Source: Escherichia coli
GTDB lineage: Bacteria; Pseudomonadota; Gammaproteobacteria; Enterobacterales; Enterobacteriaceae
Length of the DNA: 64,000 nt
Assembly (NCBI RefSeq): GCF_036503815.1
Contig: NZ_AP027764.1
Location: 3,162,001 to 3,226,000, forward strand
Direction of reading: 5' to 3'
The notes under the pieces were generated by a model. It saw only the letters and a program-made list of their open reading frames with translations, was not told the DNA's origin and made no database searches. A program made the translations under genes and the position numbers. This document shows positions 25,987 through 35,479 of this stretch, piece after piece; position 1 is the first letter of the stretch; every line of letters starts with the position of its first letter.

Positions 25987-28263
25987 TTAATGCGCTGCTT
26001 CCGCCTTGTGCTTTTGTGCACTCTGGAATCCGTAAGTCAGCTCATTTTTCTCTTTATCCAGCGCGACGGTGACCTGACCGCCGTCCACCAGCGAACCAAA
26101 CAACAGTTCGTTGGCGAGCGGTTTTTTCAGGTTGTCCTGGATGACACGTGCCATCGGACGTGCGCCCATTGCCCGGTCGTAACCTTTCTCGGCCAGCCAG
26201 TTACGCGCTTCCTGGCTCACTTCCAGAGAAACACCTTTCTGATCCAACTGAACCTGCAACTCGACGATGAATTTATCCACTACCTGATGGATCACGTCGG
26301 TGGAGAGATGATCGAACCAGATAATGTTGTCGAGACGGTTACGGAATTCCGGTGTAAAGATCTTCTTGATCTCTTCCATCGCATCGGTGCTGTTATCCTG
26401 GTGGATAAGACCAATGGATTTACGCTCAGTTTCCCGTACCCCGGCATTAGTGGTCATCACCAGCACCACGTTACGGAAGTCCGCTTTGCGTCCGTTGTTA
26501 TCGGTCAGCGTACCGTTGTCCATCACCTGCAACAGAATATTGAACACGTCCGGGTGCGCTTTCTCGATTTCGTCCAGCAGCAGCACCGCATGAGGATGCT
26601 TGATGACCGCATCAGTCAGCAAACCGCCCTGATCAAAACCAACGTATCCCGGAGGCGCACCAATCAGACGGCTGACGGTATGGCGTTCCATATACTCGGA
26701 CATATCAAAGCGCAGAAGCTCAATGCCCAAAGCTTTCGAAAGCTGTACCGTCACCTCTGTTTTCCCGACCCCGGTAGGGCCGGCAAACAGGAACGAACCG
26801 ACTGGTTTATGTTCGTGACCTAAACCTGCACGCGCCATCTTAATGGCTTCAGTCAGCGCCTCAATGGCTTTATCCTGACCGAAGACCAGCATTTTCAGGC
26901 GATCGCTGAGGTTTTTCAGGGTATCGCGGTCACTCTGAGAAACACTCTTCTCTGGAATGCGCGCAATACGGGCCACCACGGACTCAATATCCGCCACATT
27001 AACGGTTTTCTTGCGTTTGCTTACCGGCATCAGGCGTGCGCGAGCGCCCGCTTCGTCGATAACGTCAATGGCTTTATCCGGCAGATGACGATCGTTAATG
27101 TATTTCACCGCCAGCTCTACCGCTGCACGCACCGCTTTTGCGGTATAACGCACGTCATGGTGCGCTTCGTACTTCGGTTTCAGGCCGTTGATGATCTGTA
27201 CGGTTTCTTCGATCGACGGTTCAGTAATATCAATTTTCTGGAAGCGACGCGCCAGAGCACGGTCTTTCTCGAAAATGTTGCTGAACTCCTGATAGGTTGT
27301 CGAACCAATTACGCGAATTTTACCGCTTGAGAGCAACGGTTTGATCAGGTTAGCCGCATCAACCTGACCACCAGAGGCTGCACCCGCACCGATAATGGTG
27401 TGGATCTCATCAATAAACAGGATGCTGTTAGTATCCTGCTCCAGTTGTTTGAGCAGCGCTTTGAAGCGTTTTTCAAAATCACCGCGATATTTGGTGCCCG
27501 CTAACAGAGAACCGATATCGAGAGAGTAAATCGTACAGTCAGCCATCACTTCCGGCACATCGCCCTGAACAATTCGCCAGGCAAGACCTTCCGCAATCGC
27601 GGTTTTGCCGACACCGGATTCCCCCACCAGCAGCGGGTTGTTTTTACGGCGACGGCAGAGAACCTGAATAGCACGCTCCAGCTCCTTCTCACGACCAATC
27701 AGTGGGTCGATTCCGCCCACACGCGCAAGCTGATTCAGGTTCGTCGTGAAATTCTCCATACGTTCCTCCCCACCAGCTTGTTCTTCGCTGTTTGGCTGGC
27801 TGCCAGGATCAGAAGACTGTGTCGGCTCGTCTTTACGCGTGCCATGAGAGATAAAGTTCACCACATCGAGACGGCTGACTTCATGTTTGCGCAACAGATA
27901 TGCCGCCTGCGACTCCTGTTCGCTAAAGATAGCGACCAGAACGTTTGCACCGGTAACCTCATTGCGACCGGAGGACTGGACATGGAAGACCGCACGTTGC
28001 AGTACACGCTGAAAACTCAGCGTTGGCTGTGTGTCGCGCTCCTCTTCACTGGCAGGCAGAACGGGTGTGGTTTGTTCAATAAAGGCTTCCAGTTCCTGAC
28101 GGAGCGCAACCAAATCCACAGAACACGCTTCCAGCGCCTCCCGGGCAGATGGGTTACTGAGCAGCGCCAGTAACAAGTGCTCGACGGTCATAAACTCATG
28201 ACGGTGCTCGCGCGCTCTGGCGAAAGCCATATTTAAACTGAGTTCCAGTTCTTGATTGAGCAT
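25987..28263 (-). CDS. clpA: ATP-dependent Clp protease ATP-binding subunit ClpA
   Basis: ClpA is the Hsp100 unfoldase that feeds substrates into ClpP. The 758-residue protein has the N-domain (residues 1-142, the ClpS docking site) and two AAA+ modules: Walker A GESGVGKT and GPTGVGKT, Walker B FIDEIH and LLDEIEKAHPD. The C-terminal part carries the IGL loop (KSIGLIHQDN) that contacts ClpP. The start at 28263 has a GGGGGAGGTG ribosome site; five codons further upstream are open but not needed. Met169 (GEERMENF) is the known internal start of a shorter form. The gene follows clpS by 30 bp. Confidence 0.97.
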   Translation of the reverse strand: MLNQELELSLNMAFARAREHRHEFMTVEHLLLALLSNPSAREALEACSVDLVALRQELEAFIEQTTPVLPASEEERDTQPTLSFQRVLQRAVFHVQSSGRNEVTGANVLVAIFSEQESQAAYLLRKHEVSRLDVVNFISHGTRKDEPTQSSDPGSQPNSEEQAGGEERMENFTTNLNQLARVGGIDPLIGREKELERAIQVLCRRRKNNPLLVGESGVGKTAIAEGLAWRIVQGDVPEVMADCTIYSLDIGSLLAGTKYRGDFEKRFKALLKQLEQDTNSILFIDEIHTIIGAGAASGGQVDAANLIKPLLSSGKIRVIGSTTYQEFSNIFEKDRALARRFQKIDITEPSIEETVQIINGLKPKYEAHHDVRYTAKAVRAAVELAVKYINDRHLPDKAIDVIDEAGARARLMPVSKRKKTVNVADIESVVARIARIPEKSVSQSDRDTLKNLSDRLKMLVFGQDKAIEALTEAIKMARAGLGHEHKPVGSFLFAGPTGVGKTEVTVQLSKALGIELLRFDMSEYMERHTVSRLIGAPPGYVGFDQGGLLTDAVIKHPHAVLLLDEIEKAHPDVFNILLQVMDNGTLTDNNGRKADFRNVVLVMTTNAGVRETERKSIGLIHQDNSTDAMEEIKKIFTPEFRNRLDNIIWFDHLSTDVIHQVVDKFIVELQVQLDQKGVSLEVSQEARNWLAEKGYDRAMGARPMARVIQDNLKKPLANELLFGSLVDGGQVTVALDKEKNELTYGFQSAQKHKAEAAH

Positions 28264-28293
28264 AGGCACCTCCCCCAATTTTTATGCCTGCAT

Positions 28294-28614
28294 TCAGGCT
28301 TTTTCTAGCGTACACAGCAATGGATGCTCATTCTCCCTCGCGTACTTGTTCACCATCGCCACTTTGGTTTCTGCAACCTCGGCGGTAAAGACTCCGCAAA
28401 TGGCCTTCCCCTGGTAGTGAACAGCGAGCATCAATTGCGTTGCACGTTCTACATCATAAGAAAAGAATTTTTGTAACACGTCAATAACAAACTCCATCGG
28501 AGTGTAATCATCATTGACTAATATCACTTTATACATAGATGGCGGTTTTAGCGCGTCGCGAACTTTTTCTTCCGCCAGTTGATCAAAGTCCAGCCAGTCG
28601 TTCGTTTTACCCAT
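28294..28614 (-). CDS. clpS: ClpA adaptor protein ClpS
   Basis: A 106-residue adaptor that delivers N-end-rule substrates to ClpAP. The conserved core includes [16 protein letters not shown] (the N-degron pocket) and the [17 protein letters not shown] segment. It is the first gene of the clpS-clpA unit. It is divergent from cspD. Confidence 0.96.
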
Positions 28615-28936
28615 TGTCAGTTATCATCTTCGGTTACGGTTATCGGCAGAACGCCCTGCCGCTGACAAGAGCTTATTTGCCTGACCAATCTACTCCACAT
28701 GATAGATAACTATCATCTATCGTTGGCATCAGCGACATCTGTCACATTCCTGTCAATAGCGTTAACTGCTTCAAATTTTTGATTCATACCTGCCCCCTGG
28801 CCCCTGTCAAATGCTTGACGGCTCGCCCTAATTCTCTAAATTGTATTTCTAGAGTTGGCGAGGTTTTGAACAGCCCCCTCTCTGACCCCGGTTTATTCCA
28901 TCTTACTTGTATAAGATTTGCGAAGGATGTCGAAGC
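28615..28936. other. Divergent intergenic region clpS/cspD
   Basis: These 322 non-coding bases contain the clpS promoter (minus) and the cspD promoter and leader (plus). The AAGGA ribosome site of cspD is at 28923-28928. No RNA gene or mobile repeat was seen. Confidence 0.6.
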
Positions 28937-29161
28937 ATGGAAAAGGGTACTGTTAAGTGGTTCAACAATGCCAAAGGGTTTGGTTTCATCTGCCCTGAAG
29001 GCGGCGGCGAAGATATTTTCGCTCATTATTCCACCATTCAGATGGATGGTTACAGAACGCTAAAAGCTGGACAATCCGTTCAGTTTGATGTCCACCAGGG
29101 GCCAAAAGGCAATCACGCCAGTGTTATTGTGCCCGTCGAAGTAGAAGCGGCAGTCGCATAG
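28937..29161 (+). CDS. cspD: Cold-shock-like DNA replication inhibitor CspD
   Basis: A 74-residue cold-shock-domain protein with RNP1 (KGFGFICPE) and RNP2 (DIFAHYS). In E. coli, CspD is induced in stationary phase rather than by cold and binds single-stranded DNA, inhibiting replication. I start it at the ATG at 28937 (MEKGTVKWF), with AAGGA upstream. The ten upstream codons in frame are leader. Confidence 0.96.
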   Translation: MEKGTVKWFNNAKGFGFICPEGGGEDIFAHYSTIQMDGYRTLKAGQSVQFDVHQGPKGNHASVIVPVEVEAAVA

Positions 29162-29193
29162 CTCTTCTGTCTCATTGTGTACATCCTAAAGGC

Positions 29194-29224
29194 AAAATGC
29201 CAGCCCGATCGGCTGGCATTTTTA
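29194..29224. terminator. Terminator between convergent cspD and macB
   Basis: AATGCCAGC-CCGATC-GGCTGGCATT stem with TTTTAT on the plus strand. The opposite side has AAAATGCC, giving some T-run for macB on the minus strand. Confidence 0.85.
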
Positions 29225-29233
29225 TCTCAAAAA

Positions 29234-31180
29234 TTACTCTCGTGCCAGAGCATCTACTGGATCCAGTCGTGCCGCATTTCGTGCGGGTAACCAGCCAAAT
29301 AAAATCCCGGTGACCGTCGAGCAGAGAAACGCCAGCAGCAGCGCCAACGGTGAAAAACCAATCTCCCAGCCGGGTAAGAAAAGCTGCAAGGTGAAAGCAA
29401 TTAACAGTGACAGTGTTATTCCCAACGCGCCACCGACCAGGCAAACCAGTACGGCTTCGATCAGAAACTGTTGCAAAACATCGCTTGCTCGCGCACCTAC
29501 CGCCATGCGAATGCCAATTTCCCGCGTCCGCTCGGTCACTGACACCAGCATAATATTCATTACACCAATACCGCCCACCACCAGCGAAATCACCGCCACC
29601 AGCGTCAGAAACAGTTGTAAAGTACGTGTGGTCTTTTCAACGGTTTTCAAGACGCCGTCCATGTTCCAGGTAAAGAAATCCTTCTTACCGTGGCGCAGTG
29701 AAAGTAAACGCGTGAGTTGCTGTTCTGCCTCGGCGCTGTCAAAGCCCTCTTTCACCCTGACAGTAATAGAGTTCAGCCACGACTGGCCCATAACTCGCCC
29801 GGACATCGTGCTGTAAGGTAACCACACGCGCAGCACTTTACTACTGCCAAACATCGACTGTTTTTCCTCTGCCACGCCGATGACTCTCGCTGGCATATTA
29901 CCAACCAAGATAACCTCGCCAACCACATTTGCTTTATGGGGGAAAAGCTGACGGCGAGTATTACTGTCGAGAACCACGACTTGCGCACGGCCATTCAGCT
30001 GTTCCTGATTAAAGGTATTCCCTTCGCTGAAGGTCATGCCATAGACATTGAAATAATCGCCGCTCACGCCATTGGCACTGGCAGCCACATCAACATTGTT
30101 ATAACGCAGGCGCAGGTTTTGCGAGACGGCAGGAGTGGCTGAGGCGACCCACGGTTGTTTCTGAATGGCAATTAAGTCGTCGTACTTTAGCGCCTGCTGA
30201 TATTGCGGATCGTCATCGCCAAAATCTTTTCCGGGATAGACATCGATAGTATTCGTACCAATAGAACGGATATCCGCCAGCACCATTTGTTTAGCGGCAT
30301 CGCCCACCACGACAATTGAAACCACCGACGCAATACCGATAATAATCCCCAGCATGGTCAGTAAAGTACGCATTTTATTCGCTGCCAGCGCCCGCCACGC
30401 CATCGTCAGCGCCTCGTTAAAACCGCTGACAAACTGCCGCCAGCCAGACGCCGTATTGATAACAGGCTCCGTCCCGCCAGCAACATTCACTTTTTCAATG
30501 GCGGGAGGATTGCGCACAATTTCGCCGTCGCGAATTTCGATCACCCGCTCGGCCTGAGCAGCGACCTGCGGATCGTGGGTAACGATAATCACCGTATGCC
30601 CGCGATCGCGCAGCTGATGCAGGATCGCCATCACCTCTTCGCCAGAATGACTGTCCAGTGCGCCGGTTGGTTCATCGGCAAGAATTACCTGACCGCCGTT
30701 CATCAATGCCCGCGCGATGCTGACGCGCTGTTGCTGACCACCCGAAAGCTGTGCCGGGTAATACTCTGTACGGTCTTCCAGCCCCAGTCGTTGCAGTAAC
30801 TCCTGGGCGCGAAGCAACCGCTGTTTCCGCTCAAGACCGGCATAGACGGCGGGTACTTCAACGTTCTGCTCGGCGGTTAAATGTGAAAGCAAATGGTAAC
30901 GCTGGAAAATAAAGCCGAAGTGTTCGCGACGCAGTTGCGCCAGCGCATCGGCGTCCAGCATGGCAACATCCTGACCGGCGACGCGATAGGTGCCGCTGGT
31001 GGCCTTATCCAGGCAGCCGAGAATATTCATCAGGGTCGATTTACCGGAACCCGAAGCGCCGACAATCGCCACCATCTCACCAGCATAAATATCGAGGCTG
31101 ATGCCCTTCAGCACCTCAACCTGCTCATCACCGGCAGGATAGCTGCGACGAATATCCTTTAATTCGAGCAAGGGCGTCAT
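29234..31180 (-). CDS. macB: Macrolide export ATP-binding/permease protein MacB
   Basis: A 648-residue inner-membrane ABC transporter of the MacB type, which works with MacA and TolC to export macrolides and enterotoxin. The N-terminal ATPase has Walker A GASGSGKST, signature LSGGQQQRVSIARAL and Walker B VILADEPTGALD. It is followed by four membrane helices (one near residue 275, three near the C-terminus) around a large periplasmic domain. Its start overlaps the macA stop by four bases (ATGA). Confidence 0.97.
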   Translation of the reverse strand: MTPLLELKDIRRSYPAGDEQVEVLKGISLDIYAGEMVAIVGASGSGKSTLMNILGCLDKATSGTYRVAGQDVAMLDADALAQLRREHFGFIFQRYHLLSHLTAEQNVEVPAVYAGLERKQRLLRAQELLQRLGLEDRTEYYPAQLSGGQQQRVSIARALMNGGQVILADEPTGALDSHSGEEVMAILHQLRDRGHTVIIVTHDPQVAAQAERVIEIRDGEIVRNPPAIEKVNVAGGTEPVINTASGWRQFVSGFNEALTMAWRALAANKMRTLLTMLGIIIGIASVVSIVVVGDAAKQMVLADIRSIGTNTIDVYPGKDFGDDDPQYQQALKYDDLIAIQKQPWVASATPAVSQNLRLRYNNVDVAASANGVSGDYFNVYGMTFSEGNTFNQEQLNGRAQVVVLDSNTRRQLFPHKANVVGEVILVGNMPARVIGVAEEKQSMFGSSKVLRVWLPYSTMSGRVMGQSWLNSITVRVKEGFDSAEAEQQLTRLLSLRHGKKDFFTWNMDGVLKTVEKTTRTLQLFLTLVAVISLVVGGIGVMNIMLVSVTERTREIGIRMAVGARASDVLQQFLIEAVLVCLVGGALGITLSLLIAFTLQLFLPGWEIGFSPLALLLAFLCSTVTGILFGWLPARNAARLDPVDALARE

Positions 31181-32292
31181 TGTGCAGCTCCTGGTTTGGC
31201 CTCACCAATCACCACTTCATCGCCAGCTTCCAGCCCTTTGACAATCTCAACGTCGGTGTCGTTACGTGCACCAATCGTCACTTCACGTTCGCGTGTTTCA
31301 CCATTACGCAACAATTTGACTTTATAACGATTATCACCGACTGGATCGCCTAACGCCGACAGAGGGATCGTCAGCACATTTTTCACATCGGTGAGCTGAA
31401 TATGCACTTGCGCGGTCATATCCAGCCGCAGCAAACCATTGGGGTTGGGTACTTCAAAACGGGCGTAATAGAAAATAGCGTCGTTAACCTTTTCCGGCGT
31501 CGGTAGCACATCCTTGATTTGCCCCTCGTAGCGCGTCAGCGGATCGCCAAGCACCGTAAACCAGGCTTTTTGCCCCGGCTTCAGGTGGATTACATCCGCT
31601 TCAGAAACTTGCGCTTTTACCAGCATGGTACTCATATCTGCCAGCGTCAGAATGTTCGGTGCTTGTTGTGCGGCAATCACCGTCTGACCTTGCAGAGTGG
31701 TGATTTGCGTGACTTCCCCGGCCATCGGGGCAACGATGCGGGTGTAATCGAGATTGGTTTTAGCCGTATCGAGTGAGGCCTGATTGCGCTTGATTTGCGC
31801 GTCAATGGTGCCAATTTGCGCCTGTTTCACAGCCATCTCCGTCGCGGCGGTATCGAGATCCTGCTGTGAAACCGCCTGCGTTTGTGCAAGACGTTGCTGA
31901 CGGGTATACGTCACCCGCGCCAGTTTCAGCTCCGCTTCCGCCTGCTGCCGCTGCGCGCGTAGCTCCATCAGCGTTGCTTCCACCTCCTTGATCTGGTTTT
32001 CAGCTTGTTCAGGATCAATAACCCCTAAAAGCTGGTCTTTTTTTACTTTATCGCCAATCGCCACCGACAGCGTTTTCAACTGACCGCTGACCTGCGCGCC
32101 CACATCAACCTTACGCAGCGCGTCCAGCTTTCCGGTCGCCAGCACGCTTTGCTGTAAATCACCGGGGCGCACAATCAGCGTCTGATAAGTCGGCACGGGT
32201 GCGTTAAGAATTCTCCATAACGCAATCAGTCCGGCAATGATTATCACCAGCGCAATAACGTAACGCTTCTTCACGGTTTTCCGCTTTTTCAT
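31177..32292 (-). CDS. macA: Macrolide-specific efflux adaptor protein MacA
   Basis: A 371-residue membrane-fusion protein that links MacB to TolC. It has one N-terminal membrane helix (YVIALVIIIAGLIALW), a long alpha-hairpin (EATLMELRAQRQQAEAELKL ...) and biotinyl-lipoyl and beta-barrel domains. I start it at the ATG at 32292 (MKKRKTVKK). A TTG start at 32319 would add nine residues and is possible, because the GGAG before 32292 is about 14 bases away. macAB form one operon. Confidence 0.95.
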   Translation of the reverse strand: MKKRKTVKKRYVIALVIIIAGLIALWRILNAPVPTYQTLIVRPGDLQQSVLATGKLDALRKVDVGAQVSGQLKTLSVAIGDKVKKDQLLGVIDPEQAENQIKEVEATLMELRAQRQQAEAELKLARVTYTRQQRLAQTQAVSQQDLDTAATEMAVKQAQIGTIDAQIKRNQASLDTAKTNLDYTRIVAPMAGEVTQITTLQGQTVIAAQQAPNILTLADMSTMLVKAQVSEADVIHLKPGQKAWFTVLGDPLTRYEGQIKDVLPTPEKVNDAIFYYARFEVPNPNGLLRLDMTAQVHIQLTDVKNVLTIPLSALGDPVGDNRYKVKLLRNGETREREVTIGARNDTDVEIVKGLEAGDEVVIGEAKPGAAQ

Positions 32293-32406
32293 AAATATTC
32301 TGAATACTCCATATGCCAATCCGGGTCATTAACTTCAACGAAATATCAACAAAACCCTAAAATTTACGTTAGTAATCACACTATTGATGTTTGGTTAAGA
32401 TACGCC

Positions 32407-33399
32407 ATGGTGAAATCGACGTTATGTATAACCATTGATTTCATGAATATGTCGCAGCTAACTGAACGGACCTTTACGCCATCTGAATCTCTCAGCAGCC
32501 TGTCACTTTTTCTTAGTCTGGCACGTGGACAGTGTCGGCCGGGTAAATTTTGGCATCGCCGTAGTTTTCGCCAGAAATTTTTGCTGCGCTCGTTGATTAT
32601 GCCGCGTTTAAGCGTTGAGTGGATGAACGAACTTTCCCACTGGCCGAATCTCCATGTGTTGTTAACGCGCCAGCCGCGACTGCCTGTGCGTCTGCATCGC
32701 CCTTACCTTGCGGCGAATCTTAGCCGCAAGCAATTGCTGGAGGCGTTACGTTACCATTATGCATTGCTCCGTGCCTGCATGTCGGCAGAAGAATTCAGCT
32801 TATATTTGAATACTCCCGGGCTGCAACTGGCGAAGCTGGAAGGCAAAAATGGCGAGCAGTTCACGCTTGAGCTGACCATGATGATCTCAATGGATAAAGA
32901 AGGTGACAGCACAATCCTGTTCCGCAACAGCGAAGGTATTCCTCTGGCAGAGATCACCTTTACCCTGTGTGAATATCAGGGGAAAAGAACAATGTTTATT
33001 GGCGGACTGCAAGGTGCGAAATGGGAAATTCCACATCAGGAAATCCAGAATGCGACGAAAGCCTGCCACGGGCTATTTCCCAAACGTCTCGTGATGGAAG
33101 CGGCCTGTCTGTTTGCCCAACGTTTGCAGGTAGAGCAGATCATTGCCGTCAGCAATGAAACGCATATTTACCGCAGCCTGCGTTATCGCGATAAAGAAGG
33201 CAAAATCCATGCTGATTACAACGCGTTCTGGGAGTCGGTTGGCGGCGTATGTGATGCTGAACGCCATTACCGCCTTCCGGCACAGATAGCACGAAAAGAG
33301 ATTGCCGAAATCGCCAGTAAAAAACGGGCTGAATACCGTCGGCGCTATGAGATGCTCGACGCTATTCAGCCACAAATGGCCACGATGTTTCGCGGTTAA
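32407..33399 (+). CDS. ybjX: VirK/YbjX family protein (DUF535)
   Basis: A 330-residue protein of the VirK/YbjX (DUF535) family. In Salmonella and Shigella, members are linked to virulence, envelope stress and PhoP control; the biochemical role is unknown. It has no signal peptide or membrane helix. The start is uncertain: the frame opens at 32407 (MVKSTL) and has another Met at 32449 (MSQL), neither with a strong ribosome site. The last four bases overlap the end of the convergent ybjD. Confidence 0.88.
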   Translation: MVKSTLCITIDFMNMSQLTERTFTPSESLSSLSLFLSLARGQCRPGKFWHRRSFRQKFLLRSLIMPRLSVEWMNELSHWPNLHVLLTRQPRLPVRLHRPYLAANLSRKQLLEALRYHYALLRACMSAEEFSLYLNTPGLQLAKLEGKNGEQFTLELTMMISMDKEGDSTILFRNSEGIPLAEITFTLCEYQGKRTMFIGGLQGAKWEIPHQEIQNATKACHGLFPKRLVMEAACLFAQRLQVEQIIAVSNETHIYRSLRYRDKEGKIHADYNAFWESVGGVCDAERHYRLPAQIARKEIAEIASKKRAEYRRRYEMLDAIQPQMATMFRG

Positions 33400-35054
33400 T
33401 CCGCGCGACCGCGCGCCAGCCACAGCACGCGTGAGAACATTTTTTTCAGCAGCGTCGGTACGGAATCCACACCACGACGTCCTGCCTCCATTGCCACTTC
33501 AATGGCAAGATCGGGTTTGGAAGAGCGATGGATCGCTTTCGAGATAATTTTGCGCAGATTCATCGGTACATTTTCCGGGATTTGCGCCACGCGGTGGAAC
33601 ACATCGGAAAATCCCTGGCGATACATAAAATGTTCCATATCCAGCGCCGGTAACGCCGTTAAATGTTCTCGTTCGGCTTCCCGATCGTTATTCAACAGGC
33701 TGCGTACCGTAGCGGCATATTTCTTCCCTGCTTCATCGCCATCGACCAGTACATGCCATTCAATCCCCATTCGGCGGGCAAATTTAACCAGTGGCTTTAG
33801 CCCGGACTGGGCAAACTCAATGACCTTGATCCCTTCGGCATCAAAATGATGTCCACACTGACGCGCCAGTTCATTGATAACCCAGGTTTCCGTTTCGCCT
33901 TCCACCAGCAGCCAGCAGCGTGCAAACAGCGATGACGGACGATTAAAACGAATGTGGAAAGAGATGCGTCGGCTATCTTCGGTACTCAAGCCACTCGGCC
34001 CCAGACGCCAGGCGGCAACGCGAGAGGACTCACGTACCAGTCGGCAAACATGCTCTACCGGCGTTAAAGAAAGCAGCTCGCCAGAGTTGGTGGTGGCAAT
34101 GCGCTGCAATGGCAGAAGATTCAACAGATGCCAGGCAACTGAAAGCATAATGGGGTGTAAACGGGTTTCTGGATCTTCGATCAGCAACAATGGACGGGCG
34201 TCTTTATCCAGTCGCAATGTGCCTTTTGCCTGCAATAAAGTAGCAAACAGGCCGAGCAAAATAACCCGATACGAGCGCCCTCCTGGTCGGTCAATCATCC
34301 GGTTGATGATATCGAGATAACGCCAGCTTCGTTGCTCATTACTGGCCCGCCGCCGCATTAAACGATATCGCGCTTGTCCGGCCCCCTGTTCAGAGAAATA
34401 ATGCTCAAGCAGCTGTACCATTGCGGAAAGTCCCTGACGAATCTGCCCATCAGAGAGATTTTGCGGATGTGAGGATAACTCACGGGCGAGGAAATCGAGT
34501 TGGCGCGCGGTGACTTCCACATTGGGGACATTTGGCACCGTGCCGCTACGAATACGGCGCATAAAGCGGGCATCACGCAAGCGCAGCACCGGCATTAAAC
34601 GCACCAGATGGCGTGCCTGATCGTTAATATCCTCGACATCAATCGGATGTCCGTCTTTATCGAGAAAACTGCGGAGTGTCATCACACTGCCATCTTCCGC
34701 ACTCTCCCCTTCCAGGCGATAAAAAATTCGATGATAACCATCGGTGCATGGCGTCCAGCATGCTTCCAACGGTCGATAGCGGCGTACCCGATGACGGCCT
34801 GGCAGCGATTCGCGGAAGGTCAAAATAATATGCAGATGATGTTCCCGCCCGTTGATATCTCCCGGCGGAAACCAGAAATCGTCGCGCTCAAAATGGTAGA
34901 GATCTGATTCTGGCGATAGCAGCAGGGTTAAGGCGTCCAGCAAGCTGGATTTACCCCACGCGTTCTCCCCAATCAGGACGTTGTTTTGTTCCAGCATCAA
35001 CGATAAACGGTTGATACCGCGAAAACCCACAATTTCAACGCGCTCAAGAATCAT
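33396..35054 (-). CDS. ybjD: OLD-family ATP-dependent endonuclease-like protein YbjD
   Basis: A 552-residue protein with an N-terminal ABC/SMC-type ATPase domain (Walker A GENAWGKSSLLDAL near residues 29-42; signature and Walker B around LRLDKDARPLLLIEDPETRLHP) and a C-terminal TOPRIM nuclease domain (LLVEGETETWVINELA, VLVDGDEAGKKY). This is the OLD (overcoming lysogenization defect) architecture seen in several anti-phage nucleases. The function of YbjD itself is unknown. It is transcribed alone and its end overlaps that of ybjX. Confidence 0.93.
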   Translation of the reverse strand: MILERVEIVGFRGINRLSLMLEQNNVLIGENAWGKSSLLDALTLLLSPESDLYHFERDDFWFPPGDINGREHHLHIILTFRESLPGRHRVRRYRPLEACWTPCTDGYHRIFYRLEGESAEDGSVMTLRSFLDKDGHPIDVEDINDQARHLVRLMPVLRLRDARFMRRIRSGTVPNVPNVEVTARQLDFLARELSSHPQNLSDGQIRQGLSAMVQLLEHYFSEQGAGQARYRLMRRRASNEQRSWRYLDIINRMIDRPGGRSYRVILLGLFATLLQAKGTLRLDKDARPLLLIEDPETRLHPIMLSVAWHLLNLLPLQRIATTNSGELLSLTPVEHVCRLVRESSRVAAWRLGPSGLSTEDSRRISFHIRFNRPSSLFARCWLLVEGETETWVINELARQCGHHFDAEGIKVIEFAQSGLKPLVKFARRMGIEWHVLVDGDEAGKKYAATVRSLLNNDREAEREHLTALPALDMEHFMYRQGFSDVFHRVAQIPENVPMNLRKIISKAIHRSSKPDLAIEVAMEAGRRGVDSVPTLLKKMFSRVLWLARGRAD

Positions 35055-35479
35055 ATCCCCTCCAGAAATATGTGACTTATCCTTTACGCTGGCAGTATAA
35101 CGGGAAAGGCCGTGCTAATACGTGATGACATCACATTTAAGCATGGCAAATGTCTGAAAAATGAGCGAATAATTGTTTTATACTCCCTCTTGCTGATAAA
35201 CCAGCAAAAACAAACAAATCAAATAATTAGCATGGTAAATTATTTTTTATTCCGCCTAAAGGCTTAATTTTTTCGTTTGCACTACACTGTCAATCAGACA
35301 AATGACTATATGCGTCAACCCGCTGTTGCCCTAAATCAAATTTACTGGATTTATTTATCTGGTGAATGACTCGCCTTCGTTTTTAAAATAGCCGCGCATT
35401 ATTTCCGTCGTCACTTTTTTACGACGACCCTATAAAACGACCATATTTTTCACAGGGTCAATTTTTAATTGAGGTGGAT
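35055..35479. other. Divergent intergenic region ybjD/aqpZ
   Basis: These 425 AT-rich bases contain the ybjD promoter (minus) and the aqpZ promoter. The aqpZ ribosome site GAGGTGG lies at 35471-35477. I saw no repeat or RNA gene. Confidence 0.55.

Noticed and set aside
32341..32406. PhoP box upstream of ybjX
   Set aside because: The family is PhoP-controlled in Salmonella, so I looked for GTTTA-N5-GTTTA but found only a loose TGTTTGGTTAA without the right spacing.
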